Positions 16,152 to 25,734 of a DNA stretch of 64,000 bases are shown in pieces. Numbering within the stretch: position 1 is the stretch's first letter; the number at the start of each line of letters is the position of its first letter. The stretch spans positions 682,001 to 746,000 of the forward strand of contig NZ_JAGHRC010000002.1 in the NCBI RefSeq assembly GCF_017743975.1. Reading direction: 5' to 3'. The notes under the pieces were generated by a model. It was not told the DNA's origin, searched no databases, and was given only the letters and a program-made list of their open reading frames with translations. This stretch comes from Ruegeria sp. R14_0 (GTDB lineage Bacteria > Pseudomonadota > Alphaproteobacteria > Rhodobacterales > Rhodobacteraceae). Position numbers and translations under genes: made by a program.

Positions 16152-18785
16152 TTGTCCACAGTCACGCCGATGATGGCGCAATATCTCGAGATCAAAGAGG
16201 CCCATGCCGATGCCCTGCTGTTTTACCGTATGGGCGACTTCTACGAGATGTTTTTTGAGGACGCCGTGAACGCCGCCGAGGCGCTGGATATCGCCCTGAC
16301 CAAACGCGGTAAACACAACGGAACCGACATTCCGATGTGCGGCGTGCCGGTGCATTCCGCCGAAGGGTATTTGCTGACACTGATCCGGAAAGGGTTCCGT
16401 GTTGCCGTTTGCGAACAGATGGAAAGTCCCGCTGAGGCGAAGAAAAGAGGCTCTAAATCAGTCGTAAAGCGCGATGTCGTGCGTCTGGTGACCCCCGGCA
16501 CGCTGACCGAGGATGCCCTGCTGGAAGCCCGCCGCCACAACTTTTTGGCAGCTTACGCCGAGGTCCGGGATGACGCTGCGCTGGCCTGGGCCGATATCTC
16601 AACCGGGGCGTTTCACGTGATGCCTTTGACATCCGTGCGCCTCAGCCCGGAACTGGCGCGGCTGGCCCCGTCAGAACTGATCGTGGGCGATGGTATGGAA
16701 CAGGCCCTGCAGGAAACGGTACGCGATCTGGGGATTTCGCTGACCCCGATTGGGCGAGCCAGTTTCGACAGTACTGCGGCGGAAAAACGCATCTGCGGAT
16801 TGTTTCACGTGGGTGCGCTGGATGCGTTCGGCAATTTTGGGCGCGCCGAAATCTCGGCCATGGGCGCGCTGATCGACTATCTGGAAATCACGCAAAAGGG
16901 CAAACTGCCCCTGCTGCAAACCCCACTTAAGGAATCCGAGGACCGCGTGGTCCAGATTGACGCCGCCACTCGGCGCAACCTGGAACTGACCCGGTCCCTG
17001 TCCGGCGGCCGCGCCGGGTCGCTGCTGTCGGTGGTTGACCGGACCGTAACGCCGAGCGGCGCACGTTTGCTGGAACAACGCCTGTCCAGCCCCTCCCGCA
17101 ATCTGGACGTAATCCATGCCCGGCTCGACGCCGTGAGTTTTGCCGCCGAGGACAGCCTTACCGCCTCGGACCTGCGCGAGGCACTGCGGAAAACGCCCGA
17201 TCTGGACCGGGCCTTGTCTCGTCTTTCGCTGGACCGTGGTGGTCCCCGCGATCTGGCCGCTATCCGCAACGGTCTGACCCAAGCGGCAGCGATTGCCGGG
17301 ATTTGCGACGCTCAGGACCTGCCGGTTCTGCTGGCGACCGCTTTGCAAAATCTTGTCGGCTTTGACGATTTGCTGAATCTGCTGGACAAAGCTCTTGTCG
17401 CCGAACCGCCCCTTCTGGCGCGCGATGGCGGCTTTATCGCCCCCGGTTTTGACGCCGAACTGGACGAGGCCCGCACCCTGCGCGACGAAGGCCGCTCGGT
17501 CATTGCTGGGTTTCAGCAGAAATATGCGGAACATACCGGCATCACTTCGTTAAAGATCAAGCACAACAACGTACTGGGCTATTTCATCGAAACCACAGCC
17601 ACCCATGCCGAGAAAATGCTGAACCCGCCGTTCTCTGAGACCTATATCCACCGCCAAACCACGGCCAATCAGGTGCGATTCACGACCGTGGAACTGTCCG
17701 AGATCGAAACCCGCATCCTGAACGCCGGAAATCTGGCGCTTGAGATCGAAAAGCGGCTCTATCAAAGGCTATCTGACAAGATTCTGGCCCTCGCTGCCCG
17801 CCTGAACCAAGCTGCCCGCGGGCTGGCCGAGCTGGATCTCACGACCGCCCTCGCCGATCTGGCGCGCGGCGAAAGCTGGTGCCGCCCGCAAGTCGACACA
17901 TCGCGCGCCTTCGATGTGCAGGGCGGTCGCCACCCGGTCGTCGAACACGCACTGCGTCAGCAAAACGGCGATGCTTTCATCGCCAACGACTGCGATCTAA
18001 GCGCTGACGAAGGCGCGGCGATCTGGCTGCTGACCGGTCCCAACATGGCCGGTAAATCAACCTTCCTGCGTCAGAACGCCTTAATCGCGCTGCTGGCCCA
18101 GATGGGCAGCTATGTCCCGGCCGAACAGGCGCATATCGGCATGGTCAGCCAACTCTTCAGCCGCGTCGGCGCGTCTGATGATCTGGCACGAGGGCGTTCG
18201 ACCTTTATGGTCGAGATGGTGGAAACCGCCGCCATCCTCAATCAAGCAGACGACCGTGCCCTTGTCATTCTGGATGAAATCGGCCGTGGTACGGCCACCT
18301 ATGATGGCCTGTCCATCGCCTGGGCTACGCTGGAACACTTGCATGCCTCCAACAAATGCCGGGCCTTGTTTGCAACACATTATCATGAGCTCACCGCTCT
18401 GGCCGGAAAACTGGAAGGCGTCGAAAACGCCACCGTCGCGGTGAAAGAATGGGAAGGCGAAGTCATCTTCCTGCATGAAGTCCACAAAGGCGCAGCCGAC
18501 CGATCCTACGGTGTACAAGTCGCCCAATTGGCCGGACTGCCCGCATCGGTCGTTGAACGCGCCCGTATCGTACTGGACCAGCTGGAGAAAACAGAACGCG
18601 AAGGCGGCAAACAAAAAGCACTGATCGATGATCTGCCTTTGTTTTCGGCTGCGCCACCTCCCCCACCACCTGCACCCAAGGCATCACCTGTCACTGACAT
18701 GCTTGACGAAATTCTGCCGGACGAACTGACCCCGCGCGAAGCACTCGACCTGGTCTACAAACTGAAAGAGGCGGCCAAATCCTGA
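16152..18785 (+). CDS. mutS: DNA mismatch repair protein MutS
   Basis: The 877-residue protein recognises base mismatches and starts repair with MutL. The mismatch-wedge motif GDF30YE32 is at the N-terminus, Walker A GPNMAGKST is near 627, and LDEIGRGTATYDG follows. A proline-rich linker (SAAPPPPPPAPK) precedes the C-terminal tetramerisation helix. The start is TTG at 16152, chosen because AGAAGGGGG at 16138-16146 is well placed for it; an ATG pair at 16170 is the alternative. It is divergent from maeB and convergent with grpE. Confidence 0.96.
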   Translation: MSTVTPMMAQYLEIKEAHADALLFYRMGDFYEMFFEDAVNAAEALDIALTKRGKHNGTDIPMCGVPVHSAEGYLLTLIRKGFRVAVCEQMESPAEAKKRGSKSVVKRDVVRLVTPGTLTEDALLEARRHNFLAAYAEVRDDAALAWADISTGAFHVMPLTSVRLSPELARLAPSELIVGDGMEQALQETVRDLGISLTPIGRASFDSTAAEKRICGLFHVGALDAFGNFGRAEISAMGALIDYLEITQKGKLPLLQTPLKESEDRVVQIDAATRRNLELTRSLSGGRAGSLLSVVDRTVTPSGARLLEQRLSSPSRNLDVIHARLDAVSFAAEDSLTASDLREALRKTPDLDRALSRLSLDRGGPRDLAAIRNGLTQAAAIAGICDAQDLPVLLATALQNLVGFDDLLNLLDKALVAEPPLLARDGGFIAPGFDAELDEARTLRDEGRSVIAGFQQKYAEHTGITSLKIKHNNVLGYFIETTATHAEKMLNPPFSETYIHRQTTANQVRFTTVELSEIETRILNAGNLALEIEKRLYQRLSDKILALAARLNQAARGLAELDLTTALADLARGESWCRPQVDTSRAFDVQGGRHPVVEHALRQQNGDAFIANDCDLSADEGAAIWLLTGPNMAGKSTFLRQNALIALLAQMGSYVPAEQAHIGMVSQLFSRVGASDDLARGRSTFMVEMVETAAILNQADDRALVILDEIGRGTATYDGLSIAWATLEHLHASNKCRALFATHYHELTALAGKLEGVENATVAVKEWEGEVIFLHEVHKGAADRSYGVQVAQLAGLPASVVERARIVLDQLEKTEREGGKQKALIDDLPLFSAAPPPPPPAPKASPVTDMLDEILPDELTPREALDLVYKLKEAAKS

Positions 18786-18795
18786 CCGCCCCTTC

Positions 18796-18842
18796 ATCTT
18801 TTCAAAAATACTCTCGCCGAAGGCTTGGCTTCGATGAAGCCA
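18796..18842 (-). terminator. Convergent mutS/grpE intergenic element, probable grpE terminator
   Basis: A perfect 6-bp hairpin GGCTTC-GAT-GAAGCC (18827-18841) lies directly after the grpE stop, followed on the minus strand by a small GCC-TTC-GGC hairpin and the tail GAGAGTATTTTTG. The tail resembles a short sequence (GAGTATTTTTGAAAAGATGAAG type) that I recall at gene ends in Rhodobacteraceae; that recollection was not checked here. Confidence 0.5.
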
Positions 18843-18843
18843 A

Positions 18844-19407
18844 TCAGCTTGCAGGCGTTGAAGACACGCCAACCTGCGCCGGACGCAGCAGCCGATCGTG
18901 CAGCATGAAGCCCTCGGCCGAAACCTGAATGATGTCACCGGCGCGGGTGCCGGGAACAGGCGCTTCGAACATAGCTTCGTGGATATTCGGATCGAACCGG
19001 TCGCCAACTTCTGGCGTGATCACTTCAATCCCGTGCTTCTGGAACACATCCTTCAGCGCGCGCATAGTCAGTTCGACACCTTCCAGAAGAGGTCCTGCCA
19101 CTTCTTTCTGCTCGTCGGTCGCGGCCTCAAGCGCACGTTTCATGTTGTCGTAAACCGGCAGCATGTCACGGGCCAGTTTCGAACCGCCATACTGTTCCGC
19201 ATCACGGCGGGCCTTGTCGCCCCGCTTGCGCGCGTTTTCTGCATCCGCCAGGGCGCGCATGAATTTGTCCTTGAAATCGTCCCGCTCAGCACGTAGCGCA
19301 TCAATTTCCAGCGCCTCTTCGCTGATCTCGGCAAATTCCTCGGCCAGCTCTTCCGCCTCGGCGGTTGCGATATCGTCCAGAAAATCTTCGTTCTTGGGCT
19401 CTGCCAT
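18844..19407 (-). CDS. grpE: Nucleotide exchange factor GrpE
   Basis: The 187-residue co-chaperone releases ADP from DnaK. It shows the usual architecture: an acidic disordered N-terminus, a long coiled coil (about 30-90, with RAERDDFKDKFMRALADAENARKR), and the compact beta domain with GVELTMRALKDVFQKHGIEVI. It follows hrcA by 10 bp on the minus strand, the common hrcA-grpE heat-shock operon. DnaK and DnaJ are not in the window. Confidence 0.96.
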   Translation of the reverse strand: MAEPKNEDFLDDIATAEAEELAEEFAEISEEALEIDALRAERDDFKDKFMRALADAENARKRGDKARRDAEQYGGSKLARDMLPVYDNMKRALEAATDEQKEVAGPLLEGVELTMRALKDVFQKHGIEVITPEVGDRFDPNIHEAMFEAPVPGTRAGDIIQVSAEGFMLHDRLLRPAQVGVSSTPAS

Positions 19408-19417
19408 CTCTTACCCT

Positions 19418-20488
19418 CTAGCTCCGGTCGGAAATCAGTTTGCCGACCAGTTGCGCCGTATAATCCACGATCGGCACGATCCGTCCATAATTCAGACGCG
19501 TGGGCCCGATGACCCCAACCGCACCAATTATCTTTCGATCAGCGTTCATATATGGAGACACCACCAAAGAGGAACCCGAAAGTGAGAAAAGTTTGTTCTC
19601 AGACCCGATAAAAATGCGCACACCCTCGCCTTCCTCGGTCAATTCAAGGAATTCGGCGATGTCCTGCTTGCGTTCGAGGTCATCAAATAAGGTTCGGATT
19701 CGGTCCAACTCTTCGGCTTCACCCGGTTCTCCCAACAGATTCGCCCGCCCACGCACAATCAAACGGGCCGAGTCGGTCCCGTCCCCGTCCCACGCGGCCA
19801 TGCCACTTTCGACCATCTCACGGGCAAGGACATCGATCTCTTGTTTTCGGGCTTTGATCTGTGTCTGCATCTGCCGGCGCACGTCACTGAGCGTACGCCC
19901 TTCGATCAGGGCGTTCAGAAAATTCGCCGCCTCGCGCATAGAACTGGGCGTCTGACCTGGTGGAGGCGTGAAGAGGCGGTTTTCAACGTGGCCATCCCCA
20001 AAGACCAGAACGACCAGTGCCCGGTCATGGGCCAAGGACACGAACTCGATATGTTTGATTTCGGTCTCATGCTTCGGCGTCAGAACCAACGATGCGCCTT
20101 GTGTCACGTGTGACAAGGCAGACCCCACACGGTCCAACATTCCGCCCACATCGCCCGCGTTAGAGCCTAATGTCTCGTCTAGTTTTTGCCGGTCATCAGC
20201 GCCCAGATCACCAACTTCCAACAATCCGTCGACGAACATCCGCAGCCCCTGCTGCGTTGGAATCCTTCCCGCGCTGACATGTGGACTGTCGAGAAGGCCC
20301 AGAAACTCCAGATCCTGCATGACGTTTCGCACGGTCGCGGCGCTGACCTTCTCCGACAACGTGCGGGTCAGCGTGCGACTTCCGACCGGTTCCCCACTGT
20401 CCAAATAGCTCTCAACGATCAGCCGGAACACCTCGCGTGACCGGTCGTTCATTTCGTCCAGAACTCGTGTTGCTTTGCTCATCGGCAA
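19418..20488 (-). CDS. hrcA: Heat-inducible transcription repressor HrcA
   Basis: The 356-residue repressor binds CIRCE operators ahead of groE and dnaK operons and is folded with help from GroEL. The N-terminal winged helix covers about residues 10-80 (REVFRLIVESYLDSGEPVGSRTL, VRNVMQDLEFLGLL), and the C-terminal dimerisation domain ends with GRIVPIVDYTAQLVGKLI. It is first in the hrcA-grpE operon and divergent from rph across 106 bp, where no CIRCE inverted repeat is seen, so control of this operon is likely by another route. Confidence 0.95.
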   Translation of the reverse strand: MPMSKATRVLDEMNDRSREVFRLIVESYLDSGEPVGSRTLTRTLSEKVSAATVRNVMQDLEFLGLLDSPHVSAGRIPTQQGLRMFVDGLLEVGDLGADDRQKLDETLGSNAGDVGGMLDRVGSALSHVTQGASLVLTPKHETEIKHIEFVSLAHDRALVVLVFGDGHVENRLFTPPPGQTPSSMREAANFLNALIEGRTLSDVRRQMQTQIKARKQEIDVLAREMVESGMAAWDGDGTDSARLIVRGRANLLGEPGEAEELDRIRTLFDDLERKQDIAEFLELTEEGEGVRIFIGSENKLFSLSGSSLVVSPYMNADRKIIGAVGVIGPTRLNYGRIVPIVDYTAQLVGKLISDRS

Positions 20489-20594
20489 TCCTCTGCTGGA
20501 TTGGCATTAAATCGCAGGCGCATGAAAGGTCAATCGGGGTTGCATCCTAAGGCACGGGGACGTTATCCCCAAGCCAGCAAACAAAGGATTTTCC

Positions 20595-21308
20595 ATGCGA
20601 CCCTCAGGACGTGATCTAAATGAAATGCGCGCGGTTTCCATTGAAACCGGCTTTACCAAACATGCCGAAGGTTCCTGCCTGATCAAAATGGGCGATACCC
20701 ATGTTCTGTGCACCGCAACGATCGAGGATCGCGTGCCACCGTTCATCAAGGGTTCGGGCCTGGGCTGGGTCACCGCCGAATACGGCATGCTGCCCCGCGC
20801 GACCAACACCCGCATGCGGCGTGAGGCAGCATCAGGCAAGCAAGGCGGCCGCACTGTCGAAATCCAGCGCCTGATCGGCCGTGCCCTTCGTGCAGGCGTG
20901 GACCGCGTTGCCCTGGGTGAGCGTCAGATCACCGTGGATTGCGACGTGATCCAGGCAGATGGAGGTACGCGTTGTGCTTCGATCACTGGTGGCTGGGTTG
21001 CGCTGCGCCTTGCGGTGAACAAGCTGATGAAGGCAGGCGATGTCATCACTGATCCGCTTGTAGATCCTGTCGCCGCGGTCTCCTGTGGTATCTATGCCGG
21101 TCAGCCGGTGCTGGATCTGGATTATCCCGAAGACAGCGAAGCAGGCGTCGACGGCAACTTCATCATGACCGGTTCCGGCAAGCTGATCGAAGTGCAAATG
21201 AGCGCCGAAGGTTCGGTCTTTAGCCGCGCGCAGATGGACCAGTTGATGGATCTGGCTGAAAAAGGTGTGGGCGAGCTGGCGGCGGCACAAAAGGCCGCCA
21301 CCGCATGA
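20595..21308 (+). CDS. rph: Ribonuclease PH
   Basis: The 237-residue phosphorolytic exonuclease trims tRNA 3' ends. Length and sequence are typical, with the start [12 protein letters not shown], the phosphate-binding [14 protein letters not shown] segment and the metal-binding [14 protein letters not shown] region. It leads an operon rph-rdgB-hemW with overlapping ends (4 bp with rdgB) and shares a 106 bp divergent promoter region with hrcA. Confidence 0.97.
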   Translation: MRPSGRDLNEMRAVSIETGFTKHAEGSCLIKMGDTHVLCTATIEDRVPPFIKGSGLGWVTAEYGMLPRATNTRMRREAASGKQGGRTVEIQRLIGRALRAGVDRVALGERQITVDCDVIQADGGTRCASITGGWVALRLAVNKLMKAGDVITDPLVDPVAAVSCGIYAGQPVLDLDYPEDSEAGVDGNFIMTGSGKLIEVQMSAEGSVFSRAQMDQLMDLAEKGVGELAAAQKAATA

Positions 21309-21919
21309 CCCGCAAGTTCGACAGCGACAGGCTGCTGGTCGCCACGCATAACAAAGGCAAGCTCGAGGAGATGGCACATCTCCTCGAACCCTTTGGTGTG
21401 ACGGTTGTTGGCGCGTCCGAGATGGACCTGCCCGAACCCGAGGAAACCGAAGATACATTCGTCGGCAACGCCCGGATCAAGGCACATGCCGCCGCACAAG
21501 CCACTGGCCTGCCTGCCCTGTCGGACGATTCCGGGATCACCATCGACGCGCTGGACGGCGCACCAGGTGTTTACACCGCCGATTGGGCGGAAACTGGCAA
21601 TGGCCGCGATTTTCTGATGGCCATGACCCGCGCCCACAATGAGCTCGAGGCAAAGAACGCACCGCATCCGCGCCTGGCTCAGTTTCGCAGCACACTGGTG
21701 CTGGCCTGGCCCGACGGCCATGACGAAGTGTTTGAAGGTGTTGCCCCAGGTCATCTGGTGTGGCCCATCCGTGGCGAGGGTGGTTTCGGCTATGACCCGA
21801 TGTTTGTTCCCGAGGGGTACGACATTACCTTTGCCGAGATGGATCGCTGGGAAAAGAACAAGATCAGCCATCGCGGCCGCGCGGTTGAGATGTTCGTGAA
21901 AGGCTGCTTTGGCGGATGA
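21305..21919 (+). CDS. rdgB: XTP/dITP diphosphatase
   Basis: The 204-residue HAM1-family enzyme hydrolyses dITP and XTP to keep deaminated purines out of DNA. Visible signatures are the N-terminal [11 protein letters not shown], the catalytic [15 protein letters not shown] and the closing [13 protein letters not shown] followed by [10 protein letters not shown]. The ATG overlaps the rph stop by 4 bp and the end overlaps hemW by 11 bp. Confidence 0.96.
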   Translation: MTRKFDSDRLLVATHNKGKLEEMAHLLEPFGVTVVGASEMDLPEPEETEDTFVGNARIKAHAAAQATGLPALSDDSGITIDALDGAPGVYTADWAETGNGRDFLMAMTRAHNELEAKNAPHPRLAQFRSTLVLAWPDGHDEVFEGVAPGHLVWPIRGEGGFGYDPMFVPEGYDITFAEMDRWEKNKISHRGRAVEMFVKGCFGG

Positions 21920-23063
21920 TTGGCGCAACGGGGGCTTTGGCCTTTATGTGCATTGGCCATTTTGCGAGGCCAAATGCCCCTATTGCGACTTCAACAGCCA
22001 TGTTTCAAAGAAAATTGATCAAAAACAATGGCTTACGTCGTATCTGAGTGAGTTGAAACGTTCCGCAGTGGACACACCGGACCGTGTTTTGAACACCATT
22101 TTCTTTGGCGGCGGCACGCCCTCTCTGATGGCGCCGGAAACCGTTGAAGCGATCATTGCGCAGGCCCGCACTCTTTGGCGACCAGCCAATGATATGGAAA
22201 TCACGCTCGAGGCGAACCCCGGTTCAGTCGAAGCCGGACGGTTCGCCGCTTATCGCGACGCGGGTGTCAACCGGATCTCGATGGGCGTTCAAGCGCTGAA
22301 CGACGAGGATTTGCGCCGTCTGGGTCGTATCCATACCGTGGCCGAGGCTCGCGCGGCCTTTGACATCGCACGCAACTGCTTTGACCGCGTCAGCTTTGAC
22401 CTGATCTATGCCCGCCAGCATCAGACGCCAGACGCGTGGCAGGCCGAATTGACCGAAGCACTGTCAATGGCTGTCGATCACCTGTCCCTGTACCAGCTGA
22501 CAATCGAGGACGGCACAGCCTTTGGTGACCGCTATGCCGTTGGCAAACTGCGCGGCTTGCCCGAAGATGACAGCGCCGCAGACATGTACCTTGCCACGCA
22601 AGAGATTTGCGAGGCACACGGGTTGCCGGCCTATGAGGTTTCGAACCATGCCCGCCCGGGTGCGGAATCACTGCACAACCTGATCTACTGGCGCTATGGC
22701 GACTATGTCGGCATCGGTCCCGGCGCTCATGGGCGCGTGACGCTGGGCAGTCAGAAGCTGGCGACCGAAACCTATCTGTCCCCCGCCGCATGGCTGGACG
22801 CAGTATCCAAAGGAACGGGTGAAAAAGAACGCACCCTGCTTTCAACCCAAGATCAGGCAAACGAATACCTTATGATGGGTCTAAGAATCGCAGAGGGGCT
22901 AGATATTGATCGATACAATGCTCTCTCTTCAACACCGCTACCAGAAAACATACTGAACGACCTGCAAGACATCGGCATGATAGATCGGTCAAACGGCCGT
23001 CTGATCGCCACCAAGGACGGGCGCGCCGTGCTGAATGCGGTTATCCGCGAACTGTTGGGATAA
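21909..23063 (+). CDS. hemW: Heme chaperone HemW (radical SAM protein)
   Basis: This 384-residue radical SAM protein has the cluster motif C19-x3-C23-x2-C26 in HWPFCEAKCPYCDFNS. It lacks the extended N-terminus of the true coproporphyrinogen dehydrogenase HemN, so HemW, a heme-handling protein, is the better name. GGGTPSLM and the EANPGSVE segment are typical. The start appears to be a TTG at 21909 inside rdgB; no ATG is placed upstream of the cluster motif. It closes the rph operon, with a DUF454 gene 3 bp downstream. Confidence 0.93.
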   Translation: MADDWRNGGFGLYVHWPFCEAKCPYCDFNSHVSKKIDQKQWLTSYLSELKRSAVDTPDRVLNTIFFGGGTPSLMAPETVEAIIAQARTLWRPANDMEITLEANPGSVEAGRFAAYRDAGVNRISMGVQALNDEDLRRLGRIHTVAEARAAFDIARNCFDRVSFDLIYARQHQTPDAWQAELTEALSMAVDHLSLYQLTIEDGTAFGDRYAVGKLRGLPEDDSAADMYLATQEICEAHGLPAYEVSNHARPGAESLHNLIYWRYGDYVGIGPGAHGRVTLGSQKLATETYLSPAAWLDAVSKGTGEKERTLLSTQDQANEYLMMGLRIAEGLDIDRYNALSSTPLPENILNDLQDIGMIDRSNGRLIATKDGRAVLNAVIRELLG

Positions 23064-23066
23064 AAC

Positions 23067-23420
23067 ATGCAGTACCTCTGGGCCGCGTTGGGATTGCTTT
23101 GCGTCGGACTGGCCGTCATCGGGGTCGTCCTGCCCTTGCTTCCGACCGTTCCATTCCTGCTCTTGGCGGCATTCTTCTTTGCCCGGTCATCCTCGCGCCT
23201 GCACACATGGCTGATCACACATAAGACCTTTGGTCCGATGATCCTGGACTGGCAGCGATCGGGGGCTATACGTCCGACCGCAAAAAAGGCGGCCACGCTA
23301 TCCGTCGCCGCCGTCTTTGGTTTGTCTGTTGTACTGGCGCTGCCGTCCCACGTTCTGATCATTCAGGCCGTCGTTCTCAGCTGCGTGATGATCTTTATCT
23401 GGACCCGCCCTAACGGCTGA
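23067..23420 (+). CDS. DUF454 (YbaN-like) inner membrane protein
   Basis: A 117-residue membrane protein of the YbaN family, function unknown. It has a first hydrophobic hairpin (about 5-40, with VLPLLPTVPFLLLAAFFFARSS), a central soluble part containing HKTFGPMILDWQRSGAI, and two more membrane segments at the C-terminus. It starts 3 bp after hemW and is probably co-transcribed. Its last 11 bp overlap the end of the convergent parB. Confidence 0.88.
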   Translation: MQYLWAALGLLCVGLAVIGVVLPLLPTVPFLLLAAFFFARSSSRLHTWLITHKTFGPMILDWQRSGAIRPTAKKAATLSVAAVFGLSVVLALPSHVLIIQAVVLSCVMIFIWTRPNG

Positions 23421-24306
23421 GTTTGGCGCAAAGATCGTCGAGCTGATCCAGATTTTCGTAGGTCAAAACCACCTGCCCGGTCTCGGATCCCGCCTTATGG
23501 TTGATCGCGACTTTCATTGCCAGGATCGCCGAAAGGTCCTTTTCCAGTGCACGCGTGTCTGCGTCTTTGCCCGCATTCAGGTTTCTGGACCGCGGTGCCG
23601 CTTGCGGAGCGTCCCCCTGCTGATGTTTCTTCACCAGCGCTTCGGTCGCGCGTACTGACAGGCCATCTTTCACCACAATCTTCGCCAGCTCAGACGGGTT
23701 TTCAGCAGTGATCAATGCCCGGGCGTGCCCGGCGGACAGTTTGCCTTCGATCACCAGTGTTTGAACGTCCATAGGCAGTGAAAGCAGGCGCAAAAGGTTG
23801 GCAATATGACTGCGGCTTTTTCCCAAAGCCTCGGCCAGTTTTTCCTGCGTATGACCAAAACGGTCCATCAACTGCTTGTAGCCGGCCGCCTCTTCCACCG
23901 CGTTCAGATCGGCGCGCTGGATATTTTCGATGATCGCGACTTCCAGAACCTCTGTATCGTCGAACTCGCGCACGATGACTGGGATTTCGTGCAACTGCGC
24001 CATCTGGGCGGCGCGCCATCGGCGTTCGCCTGCGACGATCTCATATTCGCCACCGCTGATTTCCCGGACGATCAGAGGCTGAATGATGCCTTTTTCTTTG
24101 ACCGACGCTGCCAGCTCGTCCAATTGGTCGGGCGAAAACGTCCTGCGGGGTTGGTTTGGGTTCGCACGCAGCTTTTCAATTGGAACTTTCATATCCGGGC
24201 GACGCGGCTCTGTCGGCTTCAAACCTTCTGAATCCTGCGTTACATCCGCCATCAAAGCGGACAATCCCCGGCCCAAACCTCTGGGTTTTGCTTTTTTGGC
24301 GGCCAC
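23410..24306 (-). CDS. parB: Chromosome partitioning protein ParB
   Basis: The 298-residue CTP-dependent clamp loads at parS and spreads on DNA near the origin. It opens with KPRGLGRGLSALM and has the CTP-binding core IVAGERRWRAAQMA, the helix-turn-helix GHTQEKLAEALGKSRSHIANLLRLL and a C-terminal dimerisation domain ending in DLCAKLSR. Two perfect parS sites lie 1.4 and 3.3 kb away in rsmG and mnmG. It follows parA by 20 bp. Confidence 0.97.
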   Translation of the reverse strand: MAAKKAKPRGLGRGLSALMADVTQDSEGLKPTEPRRPDMKVPIEKLRANPNQPRRTFSPDQLDELAASVKEKGIIQPLIVREISGGEYEIVAGERRWRAAQMAQLHEIPVIVREFDDTEVLEVAIIENIQRADLNAVEEAAGYKQLMDRFGHTQEKLAEALGKSRSHIANLLRLLSLPMDVQTLVIEGKLSAGHARALITAENPSELAKIVVKDGLSVRATEALVKKHQQGDAPQAAPRSRNLNAGKDADTRALEKDLSAILAMKVAINHKAGSETGQVVLTYENLDQLDDLCAKLSR

Positions 24307-24326
24307 GGCGCCCTCCTCAATGCCGC

Positions 24327-25127
24327 TTAGGCGGCTTTCTTGTTCTTGTGCATGACTTCCCGGGCCAGATGTCGATAGGCCATCGCCCCCAACGATCCCG
24401 AGTCATACTGAAGTACGGGCAAGGCATAAGACGGAGCCTCACTGACCCGCACATTTCTGGGTATCTTGGTTTTAAATACCATCTCACCCAGATTGTCACG
24501 CGCGTCTTTTTCGACCTGGCGGGACAAGTTGTTGCGGTTGTCATACATCGTCAACACAACACCTTCGATTCTGAGGTCCGGATTCGCGGTCTGACGGACC
24601 TCTCGAATGGTCAGCATAAGTTGCGACAATCCCTCCAAAGCGAAGAACTCGCTTTGCAGCGGCACCAGAACGGAATGCGCCGCAACCATTGCGTTTACCG
24701 TCAACAGATTTAGCGAAGGCGGGCAGTCGATCAGAACGAAATCCAGGTCAAACTTGTCGATTGCCGTCTGACGCAAGGCGTCGTGCAGCAGATAACTGCG
24801 CTTTTCGTTTGAAATGAGTTCGATATCGGCCGAACTCAGGTCGACCGTGGCCGGGACCACAAACAGGCCTTCGATCTCGGTTTCCTGAACAACGGCCTCC
24901 AGCGGTGCGTCATCCAAAATCAGGTCATAGGTCGTCCAGTCCCGGTCCTCGACCCCCAAACCGGTTGACGCGTTCCCCTGAGGGTCCAGATCTACGACCA
25001 GAACTCTGCATCCGGCCTCCGCCAGTCCGGCGGCAAGGTTTATCGCTGTTGTGGTCTTTCCGACCCCGCCCTTCTGATTGGCAACCGCTATGATCCGGGG
25101 CCCTGAGGGACGAGATAAATCAACCAC
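24327..25127 (-). CDS. parA: Chromosome partitioning ATPase ParA
   Basis: The 266-residue deviant-Walker ATPase moves ParB-parS complexes across the nucleoid. The motif K19GGVGKTT is at the N-terminus, and DLDPQGNAST (Walker A') and FVLIDCPPSLN (Walker B) follow. There is no N-terminal DNA-binding extension, so it is the chromosomal rather than plasmid P1 type. It overlaps rsmG by 8 bp and sits in the minus-strand cluster that runs toward the likely origin at 31 kb. Confidence 0.97.
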   Translation of the reverse strand: MVDLSRPSGPRIIAVANQKGGVGKTTTAINLAAGLAEAGCRVLVVDLDPQGNASTGLGVEDRDWTTYDLILDDAPLEAVVQETEIEGLFVVPATVDLSSADIELISNEKRSYLLHDALRQTAIDKFDLDFVLIDCPPSLNLLTVNAMVAAHSVLVPLQSEFFALEGLSQLMLTIREVRQTANPDLRIEGVVLTMYDNRNNLSRQVEKDARDNLGEMVFKTKIPRNVRVSEAPSYALPVLQYDSGSLGAMAYRHLAREVMHKNKKAA

Positions 25128-25734
25128 GTGTGACTCCTTTGATCTTAAGGATAACGGCCTGAGGCTCAGTTAAACTTGTAATCGGGTCAACGTCGAAATT
25201 CCATTCCCTCTGCGCCTCTTCCAGCTCTTTTTTCCACCTTTCGCCTTTCGGCAGCAACGCAAGCCCTGATTTGCTTAGATGTCTGTCACAAAAGGACAAT
25301 AGTTTGGAAAGATCCGCCAACGCACGCGCAGAAAGAATGTCGGCATTCAAGGGATCAACTGCTTCGATTCGCTTGGAAATAACACGGCAATTCGCCCGGC
25401 ATTCCCGGGCAACGTTGCGCAGAAAAGCAGACTTGCGTTGATCACTTTCAACAAAGGTAAACTGGGCATCCGGCGCCTCTTCGATCGCCATGATGGCGCA
25501 GACCATCCCGGGGAAGCCACCGCCACTCCCTAAATCCACCCAGGACGCATATGGCTGCGCGCAGCGATACACTTGAACGGAATCCTTGATATGGCGGTTC
25601 CAGATATCTTCCAGACTGTTGCGGGAAACCAAATTTATCTTTGGATTCCACTGTTTCACAAGTTTCACATAAGCGGACAGGCGATCGAATGTTTCACGTG
25701 AAACATCCAAATCGCGAAAAATCGCCTCGCTCAT
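25120..25734 (-). CDS. rsmG: 16S rRNA G527 N7-methyltransferase
   Basis: The 204-residue GidB protein methylates G527 of 16S rRNA using SAM. The SAM-binding [11 protein letters not shown] motif and the early RHIKDSVQ segment identify it. Codons 10-15 are a perfect 16-bp parS site, so the same bases encode DVSRET and bind ParB. It overlaps mnmG by 4 bp and parA by 8 bp. Confidence 0.96.
   Translation of the reverse strand: MSEAIFRDLDVSRETFDRLSAYVKLVKQWNPKINLVSRNSLEDIWNRHIKDSVQVYRCAQPYASWVDLGSGGGFPGMVCAIMAIEEAPDAQFTFVESDQRKSAFLRNVARECRANCRVISKRIEAVDPLNADILSARALADLSKLLSFCDRHLSKSGLALLPKGERWKKELEEAQREWNFDVDPITSLTEPQAVILKIKGVTRG
25690..25705. other. parS site 1, inside rsmG
   Basis: TGTTTCACGTGAAACA is a perfect 16-bp palindrome identical to the general bacterial parS consensus. 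It lies within the first 16 codons of rsmG, 0.6 kb from parA. It should be a ParB loading site. Confidence 0.95.

Noticed and set aside
16604..16824. parS-like sequences in mutS (GTTTCACGTGA near 16609 and TGTTTCACGTG near 16805)
   Set aside because: Only one half matches the 16-bp consensus; both simply encode Phe-His-Val. They may be weak ParB sites but I would not annotate them.
20090..20115. Palindrome-like sequence CCTTGTGTCACGTGTGAC within hrcA
   Set aside because: Symmetry is imperfect in the centre and it lies inside a conserved coding region.
20489..20594. CIRCE operator ahead of hrcA-grpE
   Set aside because: Looked for TTAGCACTC-N9-GAGTGCTAA; no match in the 106 bp divergent region.
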